64,000 bases of DNA from Corynebacterium pelargi (GCF_014635485.1 NZ_BMCX01000005.1:105303-169302), one strand, 5' to 3'; positions 1 to 8,919 are shown, counted from the first letter of the stretch. Translations and numbers: made by a program. Notes: a model not told the origin generated them from the sequence alone.

Positions 1-1061
1 AAAAAACTGGCGCCAATGTGGAGCTGACCTTAAAGCCGCAGGTGCAAGAGGTGGCTTATAACCAATTGGCCAACGCCGGCTATGAGGGTGCTGTGGTGGC
101 AATTCGTCCTTCCACCGGCGAGATCCTCAGCATGGCTTCCACGCCGAGCTTTAACCCCCAAGAAATTGTGGACCCGAATACCGCTGAGTCTGCTTGGGAG
201 AATTACAACGCCAACGACGGCGATCCGCTGCTCAACCATGCAACCCAAGAGACTCTGCCTCCTGGATCCACCTTTAAGGTGGTCACCACCTTGTCGGGTC
301 TGCGCGCAGGCTATACCCCTGATTCTCAACTGACGGGGGCACCGAATATCACCCTGCCTAATACCAACACCACCTTGGAAAACTACGATGGCCAAACCTG
401 TGCCGGCCAGCAGACGGTGAGCTTGGCTACGGCCTTCCAATACTCCTGCAATACGGCATTTGTGCAGATGGGTATTGATGCTGGTGCGGATAATTTCCGC
501 GAAGCAGCGGCCTCCTTCGGTGTGGGCGATACCTATGACCTGGGCTTGCCTATGGCTGCCGGCACCATTGGTGAGATTCCCGATGATGCCGCCCTTGGGC
601 AGTCTTCTATTGGCCAGCGCGATGTGGCGATGTCGGTATTGGAAAATGCCGTGATCGCTGCCACCGTGGCCAATGGCGGTAAGCGCATGGCTCCGCATGT
701 GGTGTCGAAGGTGGTCACCCGCGATTTACATACCGTGACTGAGGTCAAGCCCCAGCAACTGAATCAGGCGCTCACAGAGCAAGAAGCAGCGACGCTGACT
801 GATCTGATGCGCCTATCTGAGCAACACACCGCCGGGTACGCTGGGCAAAATATTGCCTCCAAGACCGGTACCGCCGAGCATGGCGAGGATTCACGAAACT
901 CCAACCCCCATGCTTGGTACATTGCTTTCGCCCCGGACTCTGATGTGGCCGTGGCTGTGGTGGTAAAAAATGGCGGTGATCGTGGCCAGGCAGCAACTGG
1001 CGGTTCCGTGGCCGCCCCGATCGGCCGTGCGGTGATCCAAGCGGCACAGGGAGCAGCATAA
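1..1061 (+). CDS. pbpA: Penicillin-binding protein PbpA, transpeptidase (5' end outside window)
   Basis: Class B penicillin-binding protein that cross-links peptidoglycan in the periplasm. The reading frame is already open at the left edge (K-T-G-A-N-V-E-L-T-L-K-P), so the start codon, membrane anchor and N-terminal dimerisation domain lie upstream. The three active-site motifs of the transpeptidase fold are in order: STFK (nucleophile Ser, near 245-300 nt), SCN (near 440 nt) and KTGTAEH (near 870 nt). The stop codon abuts the pknA start with no gap, the usual actinobacterial pbpA-pknA-pknB operon. The family is known to act in elongation and septal growth and to be controlled by the adjacent kinases; that control is inference here. 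Confidence 0.95.
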   Translation, partial: KTGANVELTLKPQVQEVAYNQLANAGYEGAVVAIRPSTGEILSMASTPSFNPQEIVDPNTAESAWENYNANDGDPLLNHATQETLPPGSTFKVVTTLSGLRAGYTPDSQLTGAPNITLPNTNTTLENYDGQTCAGQQTVSLATAFQYSCNTAFVQMGIDAGADNFREAAASFGVGDTYDLGLPMAAGTIGEIPDDAALGQSSIGQRDVAMSVLENAVIAATVANGGKRMAPHVVSKVVTRDLHTVTEVKPQQLNQALTEQEAATLTDLMRLSEQHTAGYAGQNIASKTGTAEHGEDSRNSNPHAWYIAFAPDSDVAVAVVVKNGGDRGQAATGGSVAAPIGRAVIQAAQGAA

Positions 1062-2411
1062 ATGGCAACTGATCAAGCACTTCAACAGATGTTGGGCGAT
1101 GACTATCGCCTGCAGTGGGTCGTCGGCCAAGGCGGTATGTCTACCGTTTGGCTTGCCGACGACCTACGCCACCAACGCGAGGTGGCCATCAAGGTATTAA
1201 GGCCCGAGTTTTCAGATAACAATGAATTCCTCTCGCGCTTCCGTAACGAGGCGCTCGCCAGCGAAAATATCCACTCTGCCAATGTGGTAGAAACCTACGA
1301 TTATCGCGAAACCACCGATACCTCCGGCCGCACCCTGTGCTGCATTGTGATGGAGTATGTCCGTGGTGAATCCTTGGCCGATATGCTCAGCAGGAAGGGC
1401 AGCTTAGACGAGCGCCTCGCTCTCGATGTGTTAGAGCAGGCAGCCCATGGCCTTTCCATCATTCACCGCATGGGCTTGGTGCACCGCGATATCAAGCCCG
1501 GCAATCTGCTCATTACCGAATCTGGTCAGGTAAAGATCACCGACTTTGGTATTGCCAAGGCCGCTGAGGCCGTTCCTTTGACCCGCACCGGCATGGTGGT
1601 GGGCACGGCGCAGTACGTTTCCCCTGAACAGGCCCAAGGCCGTGACGTGAGCGCCGCGACGGATGTGTATTCCCTTGGTGTGGTCGGCTACGAGATGCTG
1701 GCAGGCCATCGGCCCTTTAGCGGCGATACTTCCGTATCGGTGGCGATCGCCCATATCAATCAGGCACCCCCTGCTTTGCCTACCACTGTTTCGGCCCAGG
1801 CCCGAGAGTTGATCGGCATCGCCTTGCGCAAAGATCCATCGCAGCGTTTTGCCGACGGCAATGAGTTTGCCCTCGCCATTTCTGCAGTACGGATGGGCAA
1901 GCGACCACCACAGCCCAAATCGGTGCAATTGCAGCGTGTGGCCCCGCAACCTCCGCGCACAGCCTCGACGCAGTTACTTGGCCAGGTTGCGCAGCCAACG
2001 ACGGTGGTTCCAGCGCATGTGCCCCCGCAGCAGCGGCCGCCCATGCAGGGTCGCTACGCGGCTCCGGCGCCGGCACCGCGGAAATCTTCTGCTCCTGCGG
2101 TGATGCTCGTGCTGTTGCTTGGCGCGATTGTTGCTGGCGTGGTGTGGGCTGCTTCCCAGGGCATGTTTGATTCTTTGCTCAACCCCAAGCCTTCTACCTC
2201 TAAGCCACCGGTGGTGGTCACGGTGGAGGAAACGACGGTGGAGGAATACACCCCAGAACCCACACCGGAGTACACCCCTGAGCAAGAGCAACCGAGCCCC
2301 ACGAGGACTACGAGCCCTTCGATCTTGGAAAAGCTCAGTGATCTTTTGCCCGAACCAGAGCAACCAGAGCAGCCAGAGCCAGCTACACCAGAGGCAGGTG
2401 AGACACCATGA
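1062..2411 (+). CDS. pknA: Serine/threonine protein kinase PknA
   Basis: Transmembrane Ser/Thr kinase (449 aa). The kinase domain covers about residues 15-275: glycine-rich loop GQGGMSTVW, the VAIK lysine near residue 44, catalytic HRDIKPGN, and DFG in ITDFGIAKA. A Pro/Gln-rich linker follows, then one membrane helix at about 345-367 (APAVMLVLLLGAIVAGVVW) and a short extracytoplasmic tail rich in Pro, Glu and Thr without PASTA repeats. That layout is typical of PknA rather than PknB. The ATG follows the pbpA stop directly and the 3' end overlaps pknB by four bases (ATGA), so translation is probably coupled. In corynebacteria PknA phosphorylates cell-shape and division proteins. Confidence 0.96.
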   Translation: MATDQALQQMLGDDYRLQWVVGQGGMSTVWLADDLRHQREVAIKVLRPEFSDNNEFLSRFRNEALASENIHSANVVETYDYRETTDTSGRTLCCIVMEYVRGESLADMLSRKGSLDERLALDVLEQAAHGLSIIHRMGLVHRDIKPGNLLITESGQVKITDFGIAKAAEAVPLTRTGMVVGTAQYVSPEQAQGRDVSAATDVYSLGVVGYEMLAGHRPFSGDTSVSVAIAHINQAPPALPTTVSAQARELIGIALRKDPSQRFADGNEFALAISAVRMGKRPPQPKSVQLQRVAPQPPRTASTQLLGQVAQPTTVVPAHVPPQQRPPMQGRYAAPAPAPRKSSAPAVMLVLLLGAIVAGVVWAASQGMFDSLLNPKPSTSKPPVVVTVEETTVEEYTPEPTPEYTPEQEQPSPTRTTSPSILEKLSDLLPEPEQPEQPEPATPEAGETP

Positions 2412-4339
2412 TTGCAGATCGCTATGAACTCGGCCAGGTGATCGGCACCGGTGGTATGTCGGAAGTGTTTGTTGCTACCGATACCCTGCTTGGCCGTCAG
2501 GTTGCGGTGAAAATGCTGCGCGCCGATTTGGCGCGGGATGTGAATTTCCGTGAGCGTTTCCGCAGAGAGGCGCAAAATTCCGGCCGCTTGAATCACCCCA
2601 ATATTGTGGCGGTGTACGACACTGGCGAAACGGAAATCGCTGGGCTGAACACTCCATATATTGTGATGGAGCTGGTGCATGGCCGCACGCTTCGCGACAT
2701 CATCCGTGAAGACGGCCCGCTGACTCCCGCCGAGGCGGCCAGCACCCTTATTCCGGTGTGCCATGCGCTGCAGGTAAGCCACGAGGCGGGCATCATCCAT
2801 CGCGATATCAAACCCGCCAATGTGATGATCACCAATACCGGTGCCGTCAAGATCATGGATTTTGGTATCGCCAGGGCGCTTGACGACGCCACCAGCGCCA
2901 TGACCCAGACCTCTGCGGTGATCGGTACGGCGCAATACCTTTCTCCTGAGCAGGCACGCGGCAAGCTTGCCGATGCCCGCTCGGATGTCTATGCCCTGGG
3001 CTGCGTGATGTATGAAACCATCACCGCGCACCCACCCTTTGAGGGCGAAACCCCCTTTGCCGTGGCCTATCAGCATGTGCAAGAAGACCCGGTGAAGCCG
3101 AGCGAATACATCCGCGATCTCACCCCCACCGCCGCCGTGAATGTGGATGCGGTGGTGCTCACGGCCATGGCCAAGCACCCGGCGGATCGCTATCAATCGG
3201 CCCAAGAAATGGCCGAGGATCTCGAACGCCTGGAACGCCACGCTGTTACCAACGCTGCTCGTAGCTACGTGGATCCTGTGGATCCCCCGACCCAGGTTGC
3301 CCCTGTCGCGGCTCCAACCAAGGTGCAGCAAGATCCCCCGCCTGCGCCTAAGCATCAAGCACCCGCACCCGTTCCGGCGAAGAAGAACAAGAACTCGGCG
3401 CTGAAAATTATCGCAGCGCTGCTTGCCGTGGCGGTGCTTGGTATTGGCGGCGCCTTTGCGTATGACTACTTCAGCGGCGGTTCAAGTGCTTCGAAGAACA
3501 TGGTGATGGTGCCCGGTTTGGAGGGCATGTCGCAGCAGGAGGCTGTGGAAAAGCTTGAATCGCTGAAGCTTCAGGTGGCTGTGAATGAGGAACCGAATCC
3601 GCAAATTCAACGCGGCGAGGTGATCAGGAGTAATCCTGGGGCCGGTTCTTCCGTACCGCCGAATTCCACGGTGACGCTCACGGTATCTTCCGGCAAGGAA
3701 ATCACCGAGGTGCCCGATCTGCGTGGCAAGACCACCAAGGAAGCCGAGCGCGAGCTGAAGAAGGCCGGTTTGGAGCTTGACTCCACCGTGCGTGAAGATG
3801 CCTCCGATGAGGTAAAGAAGGGCGAAGTGATGGAACAAAGCCCTTCGGCAGGGGCTCAGGTTTCTCGCGGCTCCAAGGTGACGATTACCGTTTCTACCGG
3901 CAAAGCCACTGAACGCGTACCGAATATCACCGGTTTGCAGTGGTCGCAGGCAGAGAGCAACCTCACGGCCTTGGGCTTCCGCCCCCGCGTTGAGCGGGTC
4001 GATTCGCTCGAACCCGAGGGCACGGTGATTGCGGTGAGCTCGGAGGGCGAGAATTTGCCCGCTGATTCCGAGGTGGTGGTGCAGGTTTCGAATGGCCAGC
4101 TCATGGTGATGCCCGATATCAGGATGCAATCGCCGCAGCAGGCCGTAAATACGCTGCGCCAGGCCGGCTGGACAGGGGACGTCACCAAACTTCCAGAACA
4201 AGGCACCGTGGCCACGCCGATCATTACTGATCGTGGCAAGATTGCTGGTTCTACCCCAGAGGCCGGAGAGCAGGTGCGCAAGGATGCCACGATCACCATC
4301 CGCACCTATGAATTCGATCTCGGCGCCATCACCGGATAA
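2408..4339 (+). CDS. pknB: Serine/threonine protein kinase PknB with four PASTA domains
   Basis: Essential-type membrane kinase (643 aa) sensing muropeptide or lipid II. The kinase domain (about 5-270) shows GTGGMSEVF, VAVK, HRDIKPANV and DFGIARA. A membrane helix lies at about 333-352, followed by four PASTA units, each opening with a VPxL/MPDI-type motif (VPGLEGM, VPDLRGK, VPNITGL, MPDIRMQ). Four units is the usual number for corynebacterial and mycobacterial PknB. The start overlaps the pknA stop. Established substrates of the family include CwlM and the MurJ tail, both encoded in this window at 33.5 and 37 kb. Confidence 0.97.
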   Translation: MIADRYELGQVIGTGGMSEVFVATDTLLGRQVAVKMLRADLARDVNFRERFRREAQNSGRLNHPNIVAVYDTGETEIAGLNTPYIVMELVHGRTLRDIIREDGPLTPAEAASTLIPVCHALQVSHEAGIIHRDIKPANVMITNTGAVKIMDFGIARALDDATSAMTQTSAVIGTAQYLSPEQARGKLADARSDVYALGCVMYETITAHPPFEGETPFAVAYQHVQEDPVKPSEYIRDLTPTAAVNVDAVVLTAMAKHPADRYQSAQEMAEDLERLERHAVTNAARSYVDPVDPPTQVAPVAAPTKVQQDPPPAPKHQAPAPVPAKKNKNSALKIIAALLAVAVLGIGGAFAYDYFSGGSSASKNMVMVPGLEGMSQQEAVEKLESLKLQVAVNEEPNPQIQRGEVIRSNPGAGSSVPPNSTVTLTVSSGKEITEVPDLRGKTTKEAERELKKAGLELDSTVREDASDEVKKGEVMEQSPSAGAQVSRGSKVTITVSTGKATERVPNITGLQWSQAESNLTALGFRPRVERVDSLEPEGTVIAVSSEGENLPADSEVVVQVSNGQLMVMPDIRMQSPQQAVNTLRQAGWTGDVTKLPEQGTVATPIITDRGKIAGSTPEAGEQVRKDATITIRTYEFDLGAITG

Positions 4340-4369
4340 TCTCGACCTAACGAAGAAGGAAGCGAAGTC

Positions 4370-4639
4370 ATGCCCAAGGCAAAAGTAAACAAATCGAACG
4401 AGTACGTTCCTAGCAGCAGCGGCACCAACCGCACCCCGGTGAAGGTGAATTCCGCCGGCACCCCGATTTGGTATAAGACCCTCATGTTTGGCCTGCTCCT
4501 GTTGGGGCTTGGCTGGCTGATTGTGTACTACCTGGCCGGCCCTGAGCTCTCCTTCATGGTGGAGTTGGGCAACTGGAACTACGGCATTGGCTTCGGGCTT
4601 TTCACCCTTGGCCTTTTGATGACGATGGGCTGGCGCTAA
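4370..4639 (+). CDS. crgA: Cell division protein CrgA
   Basis: Small divisome membrane protein (89 aa) that in actinobacteria interacts with FtsZ, FtsI and PBPs. Two membrane helices are visible (about 35-55 and 68-86) after a basic, polar N-terminus beginning MPKAKVNKS. Length and the N-terminal PKSKV-type motif match the CrgA/UPF0233 family. A good ribosome site (AGAAGGAAG) precedes the ATG, 30 bp behind pknB, so it is probably the last gene of the pbpA-pknA-pknB operon. A strong terminator follows at once. Confidence 0.93.
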   Translation: MPKAKVNKSNEYVPSSSGTNRTPVKVNSAGTPIWYKTLMFGLLLLGLGWLIVYYLAGPELSFMVELGNWNYGIGFGLFTLGLLMTMGWR

Positions 4640-4659
4640 AGCCTTCTCACACCCCCACG

Positions 4660-4691
4660 AACGCCGGGCAATGCGAATGCCCGGCGTTTTT
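4660..4691 (+). terminator. Rho-independent terminator of the pbpA-pknA-pknB-crgA operon
   Basis: Perfect 11-bp stem AACGCCGGGCA / TGCCCGGCGTT with a 7-nt loop, followed by five T residues, 20 bp after the crgA stop. Confidence 0.9.
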
Positions 4692-4936
4692 CTATCCACA
4701 TGCAGAGTTATCCACAGGTGTGGATAAAGGTGTGCAAAAATCACACTTTGAACTTCCCCACAGCCCTTTCCACAGACTGTGGATAACTTTTTCCCCTTTA
4801 TACCCAAGCTGGGGATTGTTCGAAGCCTCAAGAACAAAACCCAGCTCAAGCCATTCGAACAGCGAGGTTTTTCGAAACTTTGTCGGGATCTTACATCGAT
4901 GTAGTTATCCACAATGTGGATAACTACTGTGGATAA
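4692..4936. promoter_or_regulatory. DnaA-box cluster away from oriC
   Basis: Six perfect TTATCCACA boxes: plus strand at 4708-4716 and 4905-4913; minus strand at 4719-4727, 4778-4786, 4915-4923 and 4928-4936. A seventh site with one mismatch, CTATCCACA, sits at 4692-4700. Two pairs face each other head to head, 1-2 bp apart. The stretch (435 bp gene-free, 4640-5074) lies between the 3' ends of convergent crgA and the rhomboid gene, so a promoter-regulating role is unlikely. It carries at least as many perfect boxes as either flank of dnaA, about 21 kb away. A DnaA-titrating or DnaA-recycling locus is inferred, not shown. Confidence 0.8.
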
Positions 4937-5074
4937 ACAAGGGGCTGTGAACAAAGACCTTGAGGCCCAAGCGATCAACAGCCCCCGTGGAAAACTTCCC
5001 CTTTGCCCAGCTCAAGGGCGAAAAGCGCCGAAAGATGCTTCGCAGCACAAAAAGGGGGAGGTATTTGACACCTC

Positions 5075-5740
5075 CTAGACCATGGAATTGCCCACGTAGG
5101 CCACTGCGACAAGCTCAGCGCACAGCAATGCCCACACCATCTGGCTGAGGCGGAAGCGAGCAAAGAGCAGCAGGCCGATCACCGCACCGGTGAAGAATCC
5201 TCCGATGTGCCCCCATAGAGAGATATTTGGGGTAATCAGCGTGTAGCCAAAATTCACGGCGATCAGCACCAGGGCGGGGGTTACTTGGGAGCGTGTGCGC
5301 ATGCAGATCGCCACGAGCACCGCCATGAGCCCATAGAGTGCGCCAGAAGCGCCCACGGTGGGTGCGAGTGGCGATTGGAGCATCACTGCCAGCGATCCAC
5401 CGACCCCGCAGGCAAGGTAAGTGCCTAAGTAGGCCACTGATCCGAGGGTCTTTTCTACCTCGCGGCCGATGAGGACCAGCATGAGCATATTAAAGCCCAG
5501 GTGCGTGGGGTCGATGTGCAAAAAAGAGGAGGTGATTGCGCGCAGCCATTCGCTGGGCTGGTGCATGAAGGGCGCGTAAAGCATGCCGTCTTGGGCAAAG
5601 CTGGAGGCATCAAGCGGCGAGAGCCAGGAGCGTGATTGCACAGCGCTGAAGGCATAGGCGAGGAGGTTGAATCCCAAAATCACGGCGGTGACAGGGGCGG
5701 GGCGGGCGAAGCGTTTGATGCTTTGAGTAAGTGATGACAT
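5075..5740 (-). CDS. Rhomboid family intramembrane serine protease
   Basis: Integral membrane protease (221 aa) that cleaves transmembrane segments of client proteins. Six hydrophobic helices can be traced. The catalytic serine is in GASGALYG (helix 4) and the catalytic histidine in GHIGGFFTGA (helix 6); the loop-1 region contains the family-typical helix-forming stretch after WLRAITSSFLH. The size is that of a minimal six-helix rhomboid. Substrates are unknown. It lies 69 bp downstream of ppiA on the same strand with a terminator between them, so it is probably transcribed separately. Confidence 0.92.
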   Translation of the reverse strand: MSSLTQSIKRFARPAPVTAVILGFNLLAYAFSAVQSRSWLSPLDASSFAQDGMLYAPFMHQPSEWLRAITSSFLHIDPTHLGFNMLMLVLIGREVEKTLGSVAYLGTYLACGVGGSLAVMLQSPLAPTVGASGALYGLMAVLVAICMRTRSQVTPALVLIAVNFGYTLITPNISLWGHIGGFFTGAVIGLLLFARFRLSQMVWALLCAELVAVAYVGNSMV

Positions 5741-5753
5741 GTTCTTTGCCTAC

Positions 5754-5792
5754 AAAAGAGGCCTTCGTCGAAAAGCTAACGACGAAGGCCTC
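5754..5792 (-). terminator. Terminator downstream of ppiA
   Basis: 13-bp perfect inverted repeat GAGGCCTTCGTCG / CGACGAAGGCCTC with a 9-nt loop; read on the minus strand it ends in TTTT. The stem plus loop contains one copy of the CGTCGAAAAGCT 12-mer (5766-5777). Confidence 0.85.
5766..5777 (+). repeat. Copy of the 12-mer CGTCGAAAAGCT
   Basis: One of ten exact copies in the window. Plus-strand copies start at 5766, 13053, 20299, 34532, 55029 and 60852; minus-strand copies lie at 18138, 36964, 52144 and 58168. This copy sits in the stem-loop of the ppiA terminator. Confidence 0.7.
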
Positions 5793-5809
5793 AAACGCGG
5801 TGTGAGGAA

Positions 5810-6334
5810 TTATTCCTTGATCTCCACAGATTCGATCACGACTGGCTCGACGGGGCGATCCATGCGGTCGGTCTTGGTGCCGGCGATATCTACCACGACC
5901 TTCTGCGATGCAGCATCGCTGACCTCACCGAAGATGGTGTGGTGGTTATTCAGGTGCGGAGTGGGGGCAACGGTGATGAAGAACTGGGAACCGTTGGTGC
6001 CGGGGCCTGCATTGGCCATGGCCAGCAGGAAGGGGCGGTCGAATTGCAGCTCGGGGTGGAACTCATCGGCGAACATGTAGCCGGGGCCGCCACGGCCGGT
6101 GCCGGTGGGGTCGCCACCTTGGATCATGAAGCCGTCGATCACGCGGTGGAACACGGCACCATCGTAGAAGGGACCTTCGGATTCGCCCTTGGCGTTTTCC
6201 GTTTTGTAGTCGGCGCTACCATCAGCCAGGGTGACAAAGTTTTCCACAGTCTTTGGGGCGTGATTGCCAAAAAGATCGATGGAGATGTCTCCGCGGTTGG
6301 TGTGCAGGATTGCGGTTGCAGTCTTTGCAGTCAT
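5810..6334 (-). CDS. ppiA: Peptidyl-prolyl cis-trans isomerase (cyclophilin type)
   Basis: Cytoplasmic proline isomerase (174 aa) assisting protein folding. No signal peptide; the N-terminus [10 protein letters not shown] leads directly into the beta-barrel. The cyclophilin signature is intact: [15 protein letters not shown] (catalytic Arg) and NGSQFFIT. Length matches single-domain actinobacterial PpiA. It is the conserved neighbour of the pknB/crgA and rhomboid genes near the corynebacterial origin. Divergent from the gene at 6432 with a 97-bp shared upstream region. Confidence 0.95.
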   Translation of the reverse strand: MTAKTATAILHTNRGDISIDLFGNHAPKTVENFVTLADGSADYKTENAKGESEGPFYDGAVFHRVIDGFMIQGGDPTGTGRGGPGYMFADEFHPELQFDRPFLLAMANAGPGTNGSQFFITVAPTPHLNNHHTIFGEVSDAASQKVVVDIAGTKTDRMDRPVEPVVIESVEIKE

Positions 6335-6431
6335 GGTTTGGCATTATACGCGCGTTTTTTCGGAATTGTTTGCTGCAAACTCGGGCTCAGACACATAGAC
6401 TAAAACGCAAACATCAAAAAAGGAGCAGCAT

Positions 6432-7091
6432 ATGAACCCAACTACCTTGCGTATTGGCTACCGTGGCGTCAAGGCCGCGTGGCATAAGTTCCAGGAATTC
6501 AAAAACGATAAGGCCTCCGAGTTCTACGATGGCCTGCTTGAAGCCGGCAACGCCACCCAGGAGCGTTCCGATGAGGCCTCCCAGCAGCTTTCAAGCGTGC
6601 TGGAGCAGTCCAAGAAGCGCCTGGAAAAGGCCAAGGCTGAATTTGGCAATAGCGCCGAAGAAGTAGAAAAGCGCGGCAAGAAGGCCTTCAAGCGCCTCAG
6701 CGATAAGGCAGATAAGCAAACCAAGGCTTCTCGCAAGAAGGCTCAAAAGGCCGCGAAGAAGGCTCAGGCGAAGGTCTCCGGCAAGAAGAAGTCTTCGAAG
6801 CTGAAGAAGTTCGGCATCTCTGCCCTGCTCGCAGCCCTGGTTGCCGCCATTGCCTACGCCGTGGCTCGTTTTACCAAGCAAGAGGCAGAGACTGAGCCTC
6901 CGCGCGTTGAGGACTTCGGTACGCAGGCCCCCACCGAATCAACCCTGGTGTATTCCTCCGAGGAGCGCATCGATACCGCCGCCGATGCTGCAGCGGCCGC
7001 TGATCCTCTAGAAGGCACCCCAGAGCGCGACGAGGAACTGCTGAAGTCCATCGACGAGCAGATTGCCAAGCACCGCCTCAAGGAAGACTAG
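6432..7091 (+). CDS. Lys/Ala-rich coiled-coil membrane protein, function unknown
   Basis: 219-aa protein I cannot assign to a named family. Residues about 20-125 are highly charged and helical with coiled-coil character. A strongly basic K/A-rich stretch at about 88-128 (KKAQKAAKKAQAK) resembles histone-like or HupB-type tails. One membrane helix follows at about 129-148 (FGISALLAALVAAIAYAVA), then an acidic, probably opposite-side tail ending LKSIDEQIAKHRLKED. With the basic part inside, it could tether DNA, RNA or the cell wall to the membrane; that is speculation. The start is supported by AAAGGAG 9 nt upstream of the ATG. It ends in a shared terminator. Confidence 0.8.
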   Translation: MNPTTLRIGYRGVKAAWHKFQEFKNDKASEFYDGLLEAGNATQERSDEASQQLSSVLEQSKKRLEKAKAEFGNSAEEVEKRGKKAFKRLSDKADKQTKASRKKAQKAAKKAQAKVSGKKKSSKLKKFGISALLAALVAAIAYAVARFTKQEAETEPPRVEDFGTQAPTESTLVYSSEERIDTAADAAAAADPLEGTPERDEELLKSIDEQIAKHRLKED

Positions 7092-7095
7092 AAAC

Positions 7096-7130
7096 AAAAA
7101 ACCAGCCCCGGAAAAAGGGGCTGGTTTTTT
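7096..7130. terminator. Bidirectional terminator
   Basis: 14-bp stem (AAAAAACCAGCCCC and its complement) with a 7-nt loop and T-tracts on both strands. It serves the gene ending at 7091 and the ABC operon ending at 7130. Confidence 0.92.
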
Positions 7131-7891
7131 TAGCGCGCAAGCTCGTGGGAGAGCGCCTCTAATTCCCCACCACCGGCCATTTGCTGGGTGAGTTCTTCCA
7201 GGCTGACCTCTTCGCGGCTGCCATCGAGCACCTGGCGGCCCAGGTTTAAGATGCTGAAGTGATCGCCCACCAGATAGGCATGGTGCGGGTTGTGGGTAAT
7301 CAGCACCACTCCGATGCCTTGATCCCTGGCTGCGGCAACGAATTTCAGCACCATGCCCGATTGCTTCACGCCCAGTGCCGCGGTGGGTTCATCGAGGATG
7401 ATCACCCTGGCGCCGAAGTACACGGCGCGAGCAATGGCCACCACCTGGCGTTGGCCGCCAGAAAGGCTATCTACTTCTACATCTACATCGGGCAGGTCGA
7501 TGCCCATGTTCAGGAGCTGTTCTTGGGTGATGCGCTTCATTTCTGCCTCGCGCAATTTGCCAAAACGGGAGGTGCGCTCCTGGCCTAGGAAGAAATTGCG
7601 CCACACCGACATCTGCCCCACCACGGCAAGGTCTTGGTACACGGTGGCAATGCCATGCTCGAGGGCGTCGCGGGGGCCTTGGAAATGCACCTCGTTGCCG
7701 TCGACAAGCAAGGAGCCGGAGGTGTGTTTGTGCAGTCCGGCAAGGATTTTGATCAGGGTGGATTTGCCGGCGCCGTTATCGCCAAGCACGCACACCACTT
7801 CACCTGGGTGCACCTTGAGGTTTACTCCGCGAAGGGCATCAAAGCTGCCATAAGACTTGCTCACATTGTCGAGTTCAATGATGGGGTTCAT
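7130..7891 (-). CDS. Sugar-type ABC transporter, ATP-binding protein
   Basis: ATPase (253 aa) of a CUT2/RbsA-like importer. Walker A GDNGAGKST, signature LSGGQRQ, Walker B VIILDEPTAALG and the switch His in LITHNPHH are all present. Only one nucleotide-binding domain is encoded, unlike the two-domain RbsA or XylG; single-domain FrcA-like ATPases of this family form homodimers. It overlaps the permease gene by four bases and is the last gene of a binding protein-permease-ATPase operon. The substrate is probably a monosaccharide or polyol, but the sequence does not settle it. Confidence 0.9.
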   Translation of the reverse strand: MNPIIELDNVSKSYGSFDALRGVNLKVHPGEVVCVLGDNGAGKSTLIKILAGLHKHTSGSLLVDGNEVHFQGPRDALEHGIATVYQDLAVVGQMSVWRNFFLGQERTSRFGKLREAEMKRITQEQLLNMGIDLPDVDVEVDSLSGGQRQVVAIARAVYFGARVIILDEPTAALGVKQSGMVLKFVAAARDQGIGVVLITHNPHHAYLVGDHFSILNLGRQVLDGSREEVSLEELTQQMAGGGELEALSHELAR

Positions 7892-8919
7892 CGACGGCCT
7901 TTCGTGAAGCTAGCAAAGGAGGTGTTGGTGAACACGGCAAAGAGCAACATGGCACCGAGGAAGAACTTGAACCAGTCGGGGTTCCAACCGGCGTAGACGA
8001 TGCCCTGGTTGGTCATGCCGAAGATGATGGCGCCGATTGCGGTGCCGATTGCGGTGCCGCGGCCGCCGGTCAAGGCGCAACCGCCGATCACCGCGGCGAT
8101 GATGTAGAGGAACTCATTGCCAACGCCCTGGCCAGCCTGGATGGAGTCGAAGGCAAAAAGGTTGTGCATGCCTACAAACCAGGCGGCGAAACCGACGAAC
8201 ATGAACAAGATGATTTTGACTCGCGCCACCGGCACACCGACTGCGCGGGCGGCATCTTGATCGCCACCGACGGCGAAGATCCAGTTGCCGAATTTGGTTT
8301 TAAACAACAGGAATGAGGCCAGCGCTACAAAGAAGATCCACCAGAACACCGTGGCGCGGATACTGATGCCGCCAATGTGCACGGTGCCAGCAAACACGGT
8401 GCGAGCAGAGGGAAAGCCCTCCATATCCGCGATGGTTGGCGTGGCTACCTGGCCGGTGACGAGCTTGGTAATGGCCAAGTTCAGGCCTTGGAGCATGAGG
8501 AATGCCGCCAGGGTGATCAGGAAGCTGGGAATACCCGTGCGGGTGACCAGGAAGCCATTGAGCGCGCCGATGCTCAGCGAAATCACCAGTGCCATGCCCG
8601 CACCGACCCAGGAGTTGAGGTGCAGGTTGTAGTTGAGCATGGAGGCTGCCAGCGCGGCGGTGGTCACGGCCACGCCGGAGGAAAGATCGAACTCATCGCC
8701 GATCATGAGCAGACCCACGGCTAAGGCCACGATGCCCAGCGTGGAGCTGGCATACAGCACCGTGGAAAAGGCCTCCATGGAGCGAAACGCAGGGGCAACG
8801 GCGATAAAGAGGATGAAGATGGCTACTGCGCCGAGCAGGCTGGCGAGTTCGGGGCGCCTGATCAGTTTTGCCATGCGTGAGCGCTCGACCAGGCGGTCAT
8901 CTGCAGAGGTATTGCTCAT
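7888..8919 (-). CDS. Sugar-type ABC transporter, permease
   Basis: Integral membrane subunit (343 aa) of the BPD_transp_2 (RbsC/FrcC-like) family, with eight to ten hydrophobic segments. The conserved GVAVTTAALAASML and GGCALTGGRGTAIGTAIGA stretches of sugar permeases are visible. A charged cytoplasmic N-terminus of about 30 residues precedes the first helix. It overlaps the upstream lipoprotein gene and the downstream ATPase gene by four bases each, so the three are translationally coupled. Confidence 0.92.
   Translation of the reverse strand: MSNTSADDRLVERSRMAKLIRRPELASLLGAVAIFILFIAVAPAFRSMEAFSTVLYASSTLGIVALAVGLLMIGDEFDLSSGVAVTTAALAASMLNYNLHLNSWVGAGMALVISLSIGALNGFLVTRTGIPSFLITLAAFLMLQGLNLAITKLVTGQVATPTIADMEGFPSARTVFAGTVHIGGISIRATVFWWIFFVALASFLLFKTKFGNWIFAVGGDQDAARAVGVPVARVKIILFMFVGFAAWFVGMHNLFAFDSIQAGQGVGNEFLYIIAAVIGGCALTGGRGTAIGTAIGAIIFGMTNQGIVYAGWNPDWFKFFLGAMLLFAVFTNTSFASFTKGRR

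Noticed and set aside
2054-3358. Minus-strand open frame opposite pknA/pknB
   Set aside because: Low-complexity antisense translation without start signal or family features.
3482-4978. Long minus-strand open frame antiparallel to pknB
   Set aside because: Lies opposite a certain gene, has His/Arg-rich composition typical of antisense shadows, and crosses the terminator and DnaA boxes.
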